Assembly (NCBI RefSeq): GCF_004210375.1
Contig: NC_134834.1
Coordinates: 91,702,170-91,766,169, forward strand
From: Tachypleus tridentatus
Lineage: Eukaryota > Arthropoda > Merostomata > Xiphosura > Limulidae
Reading direction: 5' to 3'
DNA: 64,000 nt
Shown: piece after piece, positions 1 through 12,236 of the stretch
How positions within the stretch are numbered: the stretch's first letter is position 1
Layout: every line of letters starts with the position of its first letter
Position numbers and translations under genes: made by a program
Notes under the pieces: generated by a model
Told to the model about the DNA's origin: nothing
The model's database searches: none
What the model saw: the letters and a program-made list of their open reading frames with translations, nothing else

Positions 1-771
1 TGAACAGGAAAATTTTGATCTTTTTGTGTTTCTTCTTTATTTTGTTTGTGACAAAACCCATTAAAATGTTTGTTGACGTGATTTCTCATGTATTCTACAC
101 TTGTCTGATATAGTATTTTCTTCAACAAGTTAGCGTCATTTTCAAGCATATCTAAATATTCCTGCCCTAGAAACTTGGCAATATTTAGCACTGCAGCTTC
201 ATGATTTGCTTTCATTTCTTCGTAAACAAGGAATAAAACGTTTGGAAGGTTTCGATGTTCATAAAGTGAAAGAAGATGATCGAAGTAGTCTCCCCCAGTC
301 ATTTTCTCCATTCAGAAAAATTTCAAAATATTCATCAAAGGTTCCCTCTGAGAACTGATAGTTTGGAAACGTTTTAGTGTGATGGTAAAATGAAACGCAA
401 CAATCTTTTGGATTTCGAATAACTAAGATGTATTTTGCTTTCGCAGAATAAGGTTTTACGTGAAATGGAAGATGCGTTTTGATAGTCCCAGGTCGAAGCA
501 TGAGTTCAATACCTTCCTTTCCAAAAAAATCTATTATAGGACATCGAAGGTTGTATTCTTTCAGACTTGTCAATGGTTTTCCTTTGGTCAAGATATTGTG
601 CACAATATATTGTGTCCAAGTTGTTCCAGATTTTGGAAATGTCAGAATAATGATGTCGTCATCTCTTGGCTCGTATTGGATGGCTTCTTCTAAAAATTTG
701 GGGGTAAAGCCTCCGCCAAGTCTGACATTGTTAACATCTTGATAAGCTGGCATTTTTCTAATTGTGTACAT
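1..771 (-). pseudogene. Cytosolic sulfotransferase, copy A, frameshifted and cut by window edge
   Basis: Encodes the N-terminal three quarters of a SULT-family enzyme, which transfers sulfate from PAPS to hydroxyl or amine acceptors in the cytosol. The start is ATG at 771-769, preceded by an acceptor-like TTTATAG as in copy B. Visible motifs are TFPKSGTTW (5'-phosphosulfate loop), KTHLP (catalytic His) and RNPKD (3'-phosphate site). A run of five C at 292-296, where copy B has four, adds one base after the NDWG codons and shifts the frame, so the open frame ends at 259. Downstream sequence in the other frame still matches copy B, including YEEMKA. About 1% of bases differ from copy B. The lesion could be real and recent, or a homopolymer error in a duplicated region. 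The 3' end lies outside the window. Confidence 0.85.
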
Positions 772-1170
772 GTTGATTGAACCTTTCTATAAACAGAGTA
801 AGGAAATAATAAGAACATGTAAATCAGCCGATATAAAGTTCCTGTACAATAACTTATATTTAGACTTCATTTTTACATTGTTTACACGTTTTTAGATAAG
901 AAATTTCGACAGTGATAATTATTGTACTAAATGGAATTGTAACCACTATAAAATGTATTTGGATGCATACATGCGAAGACCAGGTGAGATCTGTTGGGTA
1001 AATCGTTATAACCAGTGATATATTAAAATAAAATTTGAGTGAACGAACTAGAAGACGTAAAATTTTTATACTTTATATTAATAAAGCTTTAAAAAGAAGT
1101 TGACACAATGTGGATGTTTGAGCACACATATGATAATTAGGCCACTTATGGACAAAAAGGGTACTAGTAC
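772..1170 (-). repeat. Upstream flank of SULT copy A; arm of an inverted repeat
   Basis: The reverse complement of this flank matches 6,890-7,427, the flank of the plus-strand SULT pseudogene, with interruptions. Shared blocks include CATCCACATT, ACTCAAATTTTATTTTAAT and CGCATGTATGCATCC. Together with the coding parts this makes a large imperfect inverted repeat with a loop of about 5.7 kb. A splice-acceptor-like TTTATAG lies just upstream of the ATG, so the gene may have a 5' UTR intron here. No promoter could be defined. Confidence 0.75.
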
Positions 1171-4100
1171 GTTCCCTATATAAGAGAATGCAATATAACT
1201 ATGAAAGGACTAATGTGTGGAAAAATAGGCGTGAGTCACAACTTGAAAGTTCAACGCATACCTCAAACAGCTGATGAATAAAACGGGTATTCTGATTATT
1301 GGATACCAAAACTACGCTTCAAGACTATTGTCAAAACACATAGCCATAAAATATAATATGACCGGACCTTGCGACTTAAAGAGCCTTAGAAACCGTCTTA
1401 ATTTAGTATTCACTCTGTTTTAGTATTTGGAGCAGATTCGGATATCTTCAAAACAATGTCTTTTATACTGAACCAGGTCCTTCTTCGTAGGTTTGTCTTC
1501 TTTCTAAAATATATTTCGCGATAAAATTTTTGACAAGATACAACTTTACCCAACACAATTAACTCAACTAAATGTTAAATGTAATTTAACTAAATATTAA
1601 GATACAATAAAGGAAGTAATAAAGGTTTATCAATAGACAATAACTTGTGATTAAAATTGGGAGAGCTATGTAGATTGCTGCTGGAAACTTATTTGTTCAA
1701 ACTTATAAAAAATGAAATGTCTCATTTTTCTTTCGAATTTCTTTTGATTAATATAATTTATTACCGCTAACCATGGAAATCTAGTTTTATTGTTTACAGC
1801 GCAAAAAGTTGTTGTATTCGACACTTGTCATTACCAGAGCGCATTTAAACAATTTTGTAACTTTGCACTTCAAAATAAACAATGAAAAACATTATAACTG
1901 GTGTAATACAAAATATATTTTACATTATTGTTAATATAATTCTCTGTCAATAATATTTTACATTGTTGACTTAGTATACACATTTAGAACTAATACATAT
2001 TTTTTCAAAGTTGACTAAATTTCTTGAGGTATTATGACGATAATGGTCGAAAATTGGTTAAGAACGAGAGCACCTAGTGATATATTAATACACTCTAAAC
2101 ATTACACGTGTTAGTTTTCCTGTGTGTTTTGTATATAACGGTATGTAATTATTGTTCGTTTGTTACTGTTCGAAAATTTATTTGACCCATCACAAACCTA
2201 AACTACGACAAGTACAGATACAGTAGCAATTAAAACGAACGCTGCTGTTTCGTTATAGTAAGAGAAATCACATATAACATAAACACAGTCTCCAAAAATG
2301 TAATTAGCAAAACTGACGGATCTTTTCCATACACTCCAAGATTGTGTCTCTGTACCAAAATAGACGATTTCAGCTCTGTCAGCCATATTTCGTAAATAGC
2401 CTTCTCTGTTGCCAGTTTTGCTACTTCTGTGAACGTTTCCTTGTGTGGTTGTGTGAGGGACATTGTCCATAGGACAAAGGGAGCCAATCTGGGGACTATG
2501 TTATCGGATCATCGACACAATGTCAAGCGTCAGTGTAGCTGGCCAACAAATGGATGAAAATCGAATACTGACTCTCTATTTTGAGGCTCATAAACGGAAC
2601 ACATGGAGATGTATGTATTGAGACCAATGATGTGTGACGAAAACCCTCATATACGAGCCCCACATTTAGCGCGTACCGCTTCTGTCTTGTCGTTAAATTT
2701 ATAACTCATCACATAGATTTCTGACACCCTAGAAAACTAAAGACGAGAATTTGAATATTGTGAAACGTTTAATGAATAAATGGTATTATTAGACACACGT
2801 TTTACTTTAATATTAAATTAAGTTTTCCGAAGAAATTAATCCATTACTAAGTTAGTGATAATTTAAGTTTTGTGATCTACAAACAGAGAAACTGTATCAT
2901 AACATAAAGAGCTCATTACCTTTTAGTTGTAAAAATATAACTCCGTCTTCACCTGCTCTCGTCAGTGATCTTGTGATCAATTAGGTAAAGGACGCACTGT
3001 ATTTATTTTTCTAATAAGCACAAAAGATTACATTATTTTAAGAAATCTCAATAAAAAATAAATGATATAGAAGACTTTGCTCCCTGTCTTGAGAGTTATT
3101 TTACATCCCTCTAACCTTAACGGAGTTGATAACAATATACTTTGACGGACTCTCGCTTTAGTTCGGTTCGTATCAACCTTTCGCACGAATATCTCACGGC
3201 ACCGATGTGAGCCTGATAAAGTGTACTATTGAGGTTGTACTTTATAGAGGTAGCATAAGTATAAGTAAATGATCATTTGCAAATAAAGAGATCTCAATAT
3301 TATTCACAGTTGGAGATTTCTGTTAAAATTTTAAAGTATGGTCCGGTTCCAGGTATTAATATATATATATGTATATGGTTTTAAATTGTTAACTGGTTCC
3401 AGGTGTTAATATATGTGCGTCTCAGGTATTATAATCAAATAAAAGTAATATATGTTAAATAAATTCGGGGTAAGAGCATAAAACTGCGAATTATCTTCAA
3501 GTGTTTATAATATATCATTGAAAGTGTGATCAGTTGGCTAATGTTGAAATATTGTCGAAAGAATTGATTATTTTAGTCAAAGAAAATGAAATGACAGTTT
3601 ATGTCAATCAGTCTGTTCAAAACCTTAGAAAATAAAAGTGTTCACTTCTAAAAAAACAGCCATAATTGAAAAAAAGACAAAGTTTACAGATTTTTGGTGT
3701 GGCAAATTTCGTTGTCAAAGTGTTAACAGCTAATAAGTATAGTGCATGTAATAATCGAATATATATCTATATTGTTGATGCTGATAAATAAATATAATTT
3801 TGAAAATATTGGCTAAACATCATTTAATAAGTGATAATCATAATTCAAATCGTATTTCTCTAGATACAAACATGAATAATTTTCAAACTCACAACCATCG
3901 TAACCTAAACCTGGTGTTATGAAAATCTTGTTCCATTTCTAACTACAATATTAAAGTGTGCTTTCCAATTTATGTCATTGAAATTGTATGCTATGTTCCA
4001 AAGTGGTATGGACACCAACACTGAAATCATCGTGTTTAGTTTACACCACCAAAACATCACCAAAACTTAATGTGTAATATTAATATGTTTGAAAGTATAA

Positions 4101-4800
4101 TCATAGATAATCTGTCATTGAAACACCAATGCAATGAGTGGTATTATACAGAATTACAACAACTCCTAAGTAATAATACGTTTATCGGGGTAATTTTGTA
4201 CAATAAAGCAGCAGGGAAGCTAATTGTTTTCACTATCTATAGCAGTGTGCATTCAGTAAGATGCTGATATCATAGGGCACACAGAAGAGAAGGCTCATTG
4301 CCATCTGTACGAAGGGTGACGAGACAGTAAGATTTTCAATTCACGTATCAAGCAATACAATATAAAAGGTACAAAATAAAGAATGGAAATATCAAGATGC
4401 GTAAAAAACAAATTCTACCGAAATGAAAAAATGTAGCTAGTTTTCACTGTGGGCAAGCGGGAGTATTAAGCATTCTTTCATATGTGGACCAGTCATCAAC
4501 TGGAAAGTTCTCTGTGAAAGAGGATCGTGTGCCTTTAGTTGTGGCAAGAGACATTACAGATATAGCACTTACAAACTTAATTATTAACCATCTGTGATGG
4601 TGTTTGAAATAGATGTGTGGTAACATCCAAGATGTGGAAGCTCACATCACAGAATAGTAGTCAACAGTATCGTATGTGTACTGCAGAGACCAATCGTACA
4701 AACTGGTGTTTACACATTCTTCAAAAACATCATACGTTCACTATTTGCTGAAGTTCGTTTAAGATGCTTGAGACGCTTTCGTTCCTTACCAAACATATCC
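1171..4800. other. Loop between inverted SULT copies, no recognisable gene (unit A)
   Basis: AT-rich sequence present in both duplication units (unit B 20,241-23,877). Two overlapping minus-strand ORFs of 85-90 codons at 2,198-2,487 persist in unit B, but the few differences I compared between units change amino acids, so nothing suggests coding constraint. A 60-codon minus-strand ORF at 4,444-4,626 is identical in unit B and may be a helix-turn-helix transposase scrap. A TA microsatellite at about 3,357-3,375 is longer in unit B. Confidence 0.5.
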
Positions 4801-5072
4801 GGCATGGCCAGATGGTTAGGTAGATCGACACGTAATCTGAGGTTCGAGAGTTTAAATCCTAGTCACACCAAACATGCTAGCCCTTTCGGTTGTGGAGGTG
4901 TTATAATGTGAGGGAGAAACCCCACTATTCGTTGGTAAAAGAGTAGTCCAAGAGGTGTATTGTGATAACTAGCCACATTCCCTCTATTTCTTCCGTCAAC
5001 ACTCCTACGTTAGGGAGAGCTAGCGCTGCTGGTCCTCGTATAGCATTGCGCGAATTTCGAAAACAAACAAAC
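4801..5072 (+). mobile_element. tRNA-Thr-derived SINE (family 1), degraded
   Basis: Starts GGCATGGCCAGATGG (tRNA-like A box) and continues through an anticodon-loop-like CGTAATCTGAGG, the body motif CCACTATTCGTTGGTAAAAG, and a tail of GAAAACAAACAAAC. The same insertion is in unit B at 23,878-24,149, so it predates the duplication. No clear target-site duplication remains. Confidence 0.85.
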
Positions 5073-6889
5073 ATTCTCGCAAAGGTCTCTGCAGTCTGTA
5101 AAATAACAGTAAAGCAACCAGTTCTTTTTATTGTACTGAACCAAGTTTAACTTTGAACTTAAATACAAATTTTATCTTGAATTATTATTCTATTAAACAG
5201 AATTTTATTAACATGGGACGCGAGTTTGACATCACGGTATTTTCAAATGTTTTATGATAAAGCAAAATTATGAGAATTTTGTGCTTTGCTACAAGTACAT
5301 CGTTACATGTGGCGTAAGTAGACCTCTAGTATCTATTACAGACAACACTTTGTAACGGATACTTGATTATTAACCTTTGGTGCTTTCCTGGTGTAACAGA
5401 CAGTCACTTCTCTTGCATAACATCTCCAAATGTAATCAGATATTTTGTTTTTTTTAACTCTTTGGAAGTATTCCAAAACTAACCAGTAAAGGTCAGTCAG
5501 ATTCAGATCTGAGATAATCAAGGCAAATCCAAATATTATATGTCTGTGAACACTGATGAGATATAATGGCTGGTATGATGTGGTGTGTTATAATGCTGAA
5601 AGAACTATTGTTTTCCTTACAGAAGTTCATTTGTACAGCTAATGTTGAATAATCAATGATGGTCCAATACGTCAAGGCATTAACTGCTCACGTAATAATT
5701 ATGACTTGACAAAGTTCAAACAGGAATATATATTTAGATTACAATCATGACCTTTACTCGTTGGGATAACAAAGATATTACACTTATTTCTACACATAAA
5801 ATATGAGGAAAACAATGAGTAGCGAGGCTTATCGATTTACACGCTAATGACCAACAGTGTTTAATTCAGGGGGATATTCAGAATAAATTTTTCCTCCCTG
5901 TGCAAATATCCTCCTCAGAAGTACACTATTTTCCATTTTGTCAAATATTAATTCTAATTCGTTTTCCCGAGCTACACGTTACCCAACCCTCCTAGCCAGG
6001 TGGAAATGTTAAGATCCATCACTGAGAATCCACCACGCTTTATCTTAATAACTGCACTTGCGGTACCATCAGATTGAAGGCCTTTTTTCCACGGCTGTTA
6101 TGAGCAACTTGAGGACTTCAGTTTATCTATGAATTTTTAAGACACACAATATTCTTTATTAGTGACACCCTCTTTGGATCTGCACTTTACTTTCTTCATG
6201 TATCGACACACCCTCTTAATTGAACAATTTACAATAAATCATTATATACTTTTATCCCTTTAGTTTAGATTCGTACATCTTTGTTTAATTTGAATATTGT
6301 TTAACAAGGAGAATCTCATTCTACACGCTAAGCAGCTTAGGATGTAAGATTTTAACTACAAGTAGATAGCCCGATATGGCTTTGCTAAAAGAAGAAAACA
6401 CAAGAAAACTCAAGGATACCATTTACGAAATTTGCTTCGTAACTGTAGTACTTCATAATACAACATGCCTTCTCTTACACTTACTGTATTTTTTCTGTGT
6501 CATTCTCTTGGCACATTGCCAAATGGCTGAAAAGCTTCTTGTAGAATGCATGATTTCATTTCTGTTCAACTTCTTTTTTCTACGAAGCCAGAACTTGTAA
6601 TGTAACTTTGTATATTTACATGAAAGTTTATCCTGTCAATGAAGGGAGTTTTCACTTGAACTAGCTGTTGCTATCATTTTTAGCATTTTCCCAATTGTAG
6701 ATATAAATTCATTGGCACACGATTAAGTAAGTTTTTGTATGTGGTTTACACAAACACATTGGAAGCGTAGTCCTCAATCTCTATGACATAAATATGTATA
6801 ATAAATACAGTATGTAGACAAAAATAACAAGTTAGTTTCTTGAAGGTTCGGCTACAGCTCTCTTTATTAATTTTGAGCTACTTACAAGA
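5073..6889. other. No recognisable gene (unit A loop, right part)
   Basis: AT-rich sequence mirrored in unit B at 24,150-25,949. Two overlapping short minus-strand ORFs at 5,336-5,675 are identical in unit B. This part has very low A/B divergence, so their persistence is not evidence of function. I see no splice structure, RNA gene or transposon motif. Confidence 0.5.
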
Positions 6890-7427
6890 AACGATCCAAT
6901 ATAACATTTTTTCCATTAGTTCCTAATTATCATATGTATGCTCAGACATCCACATTCAACATTTCTTAAAGCTACATATGTTTATTAATATAAAGGACAA
7001 TAAATGTAACGTCTTCTATTTCGTTCACTCAAATTTTATTTTAATATATTACTGGTTATAACGATATACAAAACAGACTTCACCTGGGCTTCGCATGTAT
7101 GCATCCACATACATTTTATGGTGGTTACACTAAAGTTCGTGTATAATAATTTCTTACATAGCACTAACTTTTCTTAAAATCGTGGGTGTAAAATCTGTTG
7201 CAGAACTCTTTCTGTGTTCCAATTCCATTTAGTACAATAATTTTCACTGTCTAAATTTCTTATCGATCACATTTTTTTATGATTTGAGTGTAAATATTTT
7301 GTGAATAAATTTTCTGTTCTTGTGAATGACTTAAACCTGTCGGTTTGTAGCGGAAATTCCATATTGATTCAGTATAATGTTTTCACTTATTATTTTCTTA
7401 CCCTGTATTAAGAAAGGTTCAATCAAC
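6890..7427 (+). repeat. Upstream flank of plus-strand SULT pseudogene; inverted-repeat arm (unit A)
   Basis: Matches the reverse complement of 772-1,170 in blocks and ends in AAAGGTTCAATCAAC immediately before the ATG, as in the minus-strand gene. The acceptor-like AG of the functional copy reads TATTAAG here. Unlike unit B, this arm lacks about 393 bp after position about 7,305. Because non-transcribed flank is shared, the inverted copy arose from DNA and was not retroposed from mRNA. Confidence 0.7.
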
Positions 7428-8396
7428 ATGTACACAATTAGAAAAATGCCAGCTTATCAAAATGTTAAAAATGTCAGAATTGTCGGAGTCTTTTCTCCCA
7501 AATATTTACAAGAAGCCATCCAATGACGACATTATTATACTGACATTTCCAAAATCTGTAACAACTTGGATACAATATAGCGCACAATATCTTGCCCAAA
7601 GGAAAACCACTGACAAGTCTGGAAGAATACAACCTTTCTTGTCCTATAATAGATTTTTTTGAAAAGGAAGGTATTGAACTCATGCCTCGACCTGGGGCTG
7701 TGAAAACTCATCTCCCATTTCACGTAAAACCTTATTCTGCTAAAGCAAAGTACATCTTAATTATTCGAAATCCAAAAAATTGTTGCTTTTCATTTTATCA
7801 TCATACCAAAACGTTTCCACACTATCAGTTCTCAGAAGGAACATTTGATGAATATTTTGAAATTTTTCTGAATGGAGAAAATAACTGGGGAGACTACTTC
7901 GATCATATAATTTCGCTTTATGAACATCGAAAACTTCTAAACGTTTTATTCCTTGTTTACGAAGAAATGAAAGCAGACAATCAAGTTACAGTGAAACAAT
8001 TGCCAAATTTCTAGGGCAGGAATATTTTGATATGCTTGAAAATGACGCTAATTTGTTGAAGAAAATAGTATATCAAACAAGTGTAGAATATATGAGAAAA
8101 CACATCAACGAACAGTTCAATGGGTTTTGTCACAAAGAAAACAAAGAAGAAAAACTGAAACATCAAAATATACGTGTTCATAAAGCAATAAAGTTACTTC
8201 AGGAATATGTTAAAGTTGTGAAGGCACCACAGCCGAAAGAGAACACTTTTATTCAAAAAGGAGTTGTTGGTGACTGGAAGGATCATTTCTCTAAAGATCA
8301 GTCAAAACGTTTGAAGGCAAAATTTGATGAAAAGAAAAGGGAACACATATCCCTAATATTTGGCCAGAATTGTTTTATGACGTTCTCGAAAATTAG
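7428..8396 (+). pseudogene. Sulfotransferase pseudogene, inverted copy (unit A)
   Basis: Full-length relative of the intact SULT at 18,856-19,842, from ATG to a final TAG. Lesions visible against that gene: a 14-bp deletion after the AIQ codons that gives an immediate TGA; Gly to Val in the PAPS loop (KSVTTW instead of KSGTTW); a 2-bp loss just after it; a 1-bp loss near 8,000 before the FLGQEY region; and a 1-bp loss near 8,340 that destroys the normal C-terminus. Open stretches remain at 7,592-8,014 (KTHLP and RNPKN still readable) and 8,032-8,487 (QKGVVGDWKDHF still readable). The loop mutation and five disruptions make it non-functional as a sulfotransferase. Unit B holds a more decayed version. 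Confidence 0.9.
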
Positions 8397-11300
8397 GTAT
8401 AAATATTTATTATGCAGCTCTTTAACACTGAACTGTTTCAAAACCCGCCACTACTCTAAACATTATAAGCCACCTTCAGCAGAGTAGAAAGGGATAGAAA
8501 GGTGTCTTGCAAATAAAGAAAAAGTTACTAAATTTATAATATGGTAAGTGATGTTTGATGTAGACATTTTCTGATATACACTGAGAGGCCACTAAAAGTT
8601 GGAGAAAACTACGGGAAACTGACTGATAATTTTAGAAGATAAATTCACTTTTTGTAAAAAATATTCAACAATGTTATGAGCTACTTTCTAAATATTTTAA
8701 TTTGTTAGCTATAGGGAGCTGTGGGCCATAACGATGATGGCAAGATGGAATAGTTAAATTATATGAGTCAAGAAATGTCTATAAATTTTGACTTAAGATC
8801 TGGCAAAGCAAGGAGAGATTAAAATAGAGGATTCGGAAAACATCAGATAGATAGAGAATTGTTTCTAGCTGGTCAAATGAACCTGCCATTTAGTGAGGTA
8901 TTTGGATCTGTGTGAATTATTACACATTCAGTTACTTTGAACGTATTAAATGTATTTTATATTGGTGTCGTTTGTACACTTAGCATACAAGTTACAAGTA
9001 TTTGACAGTGTAAAATCATTAAGGAAGAAATAAAATAATTTGTTGTTACGATGATTTACTTTCACCAGAGAATGTTAAAGAACCTGCCATGAAAGAACAA
9101 AGTTACAAAAGTATGCTATAAACAAACTTAATAAATTGAAGTAGGGATAGAAAGTATCCATATACAATGTTGCCATACATAAAACTGGATAATCTGATCG
9201 TATTCAAACTTTCAGATTTAAAAATATATATTATTATAATCTTTCATGATAAATCTCTCTTCCTTTATTAATTGTCACTAAATTTGAACTTACTTCACTA
9301 TTTATGGGGTCACTCAGTTTTATTTATTGTTTGAGCTAACATCACATGCTATTTGACACAAATGAGGATGCAAAATTCCTTAGAACAATAGTGTTAAGAA
9401 GTAAGGAAATATGATGACAATAGTTAAATTAGTATGTTTAAACAATTCATAGAACTAATTGGATCAGTTCTTCTGAATGATAGTGATATTATCACAATTT
9501 TTGCTTTTAATTTAATTTTCTGTAGTTACGATTTTTTCCAGCTGCAACAGCTAGAAGTCATAAGAAGAAAGTTAGAAATTAGAAACCAGTTACAGCATTT
9601 TAAAAATCCCAAGTCATGTTTAGGCTATTGTGTTAGCTTCTTTTTGTTTGTTGCCCACATTGAATTTATTTTTTGCCTAAGACTTCTATAATTTATGTAT
9701 TATACTTACTTAATACTTTTATGTTGGAAATCTGCATATCAGAATATGACATTGTTCTTTAGGGAGTTATTGAGTGCTAATTGTATTAATATGTCCACTA
9801 ACTTATTGTTTACACATTTATGTTTTTTTTTTTAACTTTTCTATCATGAAACTTGCCCCATGTAATAACAATTAAAAACTTGTGAACTGATAAAGCAGTT
9901 TTTACATTCTGTGCATTATATCATCCAGCTGGTGTTTTTCATTGTGTAAAGCTATATGAGGGCCATCTGCATGAGCCATTCCTGATTTTGAAGTGTAATT
10001 ACATGGAACACTAGTGGAATTTTTTTCAGTTTTATTTGATTTTTCCTTTGAGATATTTATCTTATATGCCAAACCTTCATCAAGATTGTTCAACAATTTT
10101 TCAAAATAAACAGTTTAATTATTACAGTAAAGTTGTAAATGTGCCTTTTATTTAACACTTCAGCTTTGTTCTAGTCTTATCTGCATTACAACATTCTTAA
10201 CAAATATTAATGAAATATTCTTTAATAAATCTATAGTCACTGGAGAGTGCTTTTACACAAGTCATGCAAGTGATATTATCCAAATCAACACAAACATTTA
10301 TTCTTGCCATTTAACTGAACTCAATTTAACTTTTTTTATGATAACTCCCTCAATATTGTTACAACCAGGTCTTTCAGGTTAACAACAATAATTGTTTTAA
10401 CATTGCAATGGAATGTTTTTGGTCCTGTGGGCAGTCACATATATTAATCCTATGATTATTAATTATACTTAGCAACGCTATGGATGCTTTTGATACTGAT
10501 GGCATTTTCAACAATATACTGAGACCTGAATAGTGGTAGTGGTGAAACAAAATTTATTTGTCAGACTTATGGATATCTGCAACTAAACAAAACAATTTGA
10601 CAGCACTACATATAGATAAAAAATCATACGTATTTTATTCATAACATTATAGAAATCACTTTTCAACACAGAAAGAATTTTTTTGATATTATCTTTAATA
10701 AGCTGTATAAAATATGGATTTTGAGAACAATCTTCCAATAAGGAATCATAGGTAAGTTTTTGATTGGCTTAAAAAAGTAAGGTGTCATGTGTGAAAACTA
10801 ATCATGACATGACTCCTATTAATTTTGTTTTGTTTACTGAACTGTTAATTGGAAAAGGTTAATAGGCTAAAACTAATAAGTCTAACAACAGTGAAATAAA
10901 CTGTGTAACTTTATCACTATTATTTGACATACTGTTTTAATTTCTTTGCTAGGTGTTGATGTCTAAAACTGTAACATTAAATGTTTTGCACTGCATGTAA
11001 CATTTTTCACACTTTTGTATGCTTGCAAATTCGGCTTAGCTGACGAGTTCTAATATTGAACCAAACAACTTCACTGGCTATGACAAGTTATGAATGATAT
11101 TTTACAAATACCCCTGATTTGTAATTGATAATAGAGTAATTTTGTAGAATGAGAAAAAAAACTCCTAAGTTCTGGAGATTTTATCAGCACTGTTGAGCAC
11201 GTCAGTTTTACTGCTTCACTGGCTTTCAGCATTAAAATAATATTTGTTATGAAAAAGCAAGTGAGAATGGCACTCCTGTATGAAGCTTATAGCATACACA

Positions 11301-12106
11301 CATGCATGTTGAACTGATAATATAATGAACACCTCATGTGGGCAACAGAGGGAAAGAGCTATATGCATGCATATCTTTCAGTAAGAAATAGAAAATTGTA
11401 TATACTTATAAGGAAAAGCTGCTGTTTCAACTTTCAGTTGAACTGTCTTGGTTAACAACTCAAAACAGTTGCCTCAGTTGTCACTTTCCCCCTTCCACTT
11501 CAAACTTGTTTTGCTGCCTATCCACTTTTATATTTCAGTCTAGTTATGAACAAGGCAGTTTAATGTATATCTGTAGGTTTTCTCAAGACTTTCTTGAAAG
11601 TACTCATGGCTTCATCACCTGTCATGCCAGTATCATTATTTAATTGATATTATTACTGTTCAACACTGAGAGTAAAAACTTTAAGAAGGAAGATAATAAC
11701 ATATCCATAGGCTGTTGCTAAAAATAACACCTTTTTCAAAAGATATTATGGTTCTACAAATGAATATTAACATTTCTGCAATATTTTCATTAATGAACAA
11801 AGGAAGTGACAATCTAAGGACAATGTTCTAGCAGACTCCAAAAGTTGATATTCCTGCTCATGGTTGCAGTGTAATTGTATATTATTACTATTGCATACAT
11901 AGATGTTGGCTATCAAAATCTTTGTGTACATACCATATTATTAAACTGTGTAAAAGTACAGTACCAAAAGTAATTCACTCTTCAGTTCATTTTACAACTG
12001 ATCATGGTGAGCAAATATATTCATCATTAGAATACTGCATTTCTTATAAAAACAAAGAGTATTTGAAATAAAAGAACAGAACTGTTTATGTTGTAGCTGA
12101 CAGTTA
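8397..12106. other. Duplicated 3' UTR/intergenic sequence of GNPDA (unit A), no firm gene
   Basis: Corresponds to 27,793-31,496 in unit B, where it lies immediately downstream of the GNPDA stop codon on the minus strand. Differences from unit B are frequent, including many small indels. Two minus-strand stretches stay open in both units: 9,902-10,096 (64 codons) and an exon-like 10,630-10,767 with LLEDCSQNPYF. I cannot name a protein family for either. Confidence 0.5.
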
Positions 12107-12140
12107 CTACTTCTCAGATTCTGGCTGGACATCCTCTTGG
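12107..12140 (-). pseudogene. Duplicated scrap of the last GNPDA exon
   Basis: Reads QPESEK followed by a TAG stop on the minus strand and aligns with the GNPDA terminus at 31,497-31,530 (TAA stop there). Only about ten codons remain before the duplication breakpoint at 12,140, so it cannot encode the enzyme. It shows that the duplicated block ended inside the GNPDA last exon. Confidence 0.85.
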
Positions 12141-12236
12141 ACTTGCAACACTAGAAACCAGGTTTTGAAACCTGTGGTGAGAAGAGTACAGATAGCCCAT
12201 TGGATAGCCTTGTGCTTAATTACAAATAAACAAACA
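12141..12236 (+). mobile_element. tRNA-derived SINE (family 2), 5' truncated at duplication breakpoint
   Basis: Begins GACTTGCAACACTAGAAACC (anticodon and T-arm side of a tRNA-Val-like head), continues with CAGATAGCCCATTGG, and ends in AATAAACAAACAA. The missing 5' third coincides exactly with the end of unit A homology. Confidence 0.8.

Larger units (their letters stand above)
1..12140. repeat. Segmental duplication, unit A (left end outside window)
   Basis: This block is repeated in direct orientation at 19,073-31,530. Position 1 matches 19,073, 4,444 matches 23,521, 9,902 matches 29,291 and 12,140 matches 31,530. By eye the left half is about 1-2% different from unit B and the right half is clearly more divergent (about 4-7%, with indels). 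It holds a frameshifted minus-strand sulfotransferase, an old SINE shared by both units, a plus-strand sulfotransferase pseudogene and a copy of the 3' end of the neighbouring GNPDA gene. Similarity stops after 12,140, where unit A runs into a SINE while unit B continues into GNPDA coding sequence. Confidence 0.95.

Noticed and set aside
460-742. Plus-strand ORFs of 77 and 87 codons (and the same at 19,531-19,813)
   Set aside because: They are antisense shadows of the sulfotransferase coding sequence.
2198-2487. Two overlapping minus-strand ORFs kept in both units as a real gene
   Set aside because: Low overall divergence explains persistence, and the differences seen change amino acids in both frames; no domain or splice pattern is recognised.
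6376-6600. 74-codon plus-strand ORF
   Set aside because: In unit B the same region has a stop and several indels, so there is no conservation of frame.
7428-8396. Plus-strand SULT copy as a processed (retroposed) pseudogene
   Set aside because: Upstream non-coding flank is shared with the minus-strand gene and no poly(A) tract or target duplication is visible.
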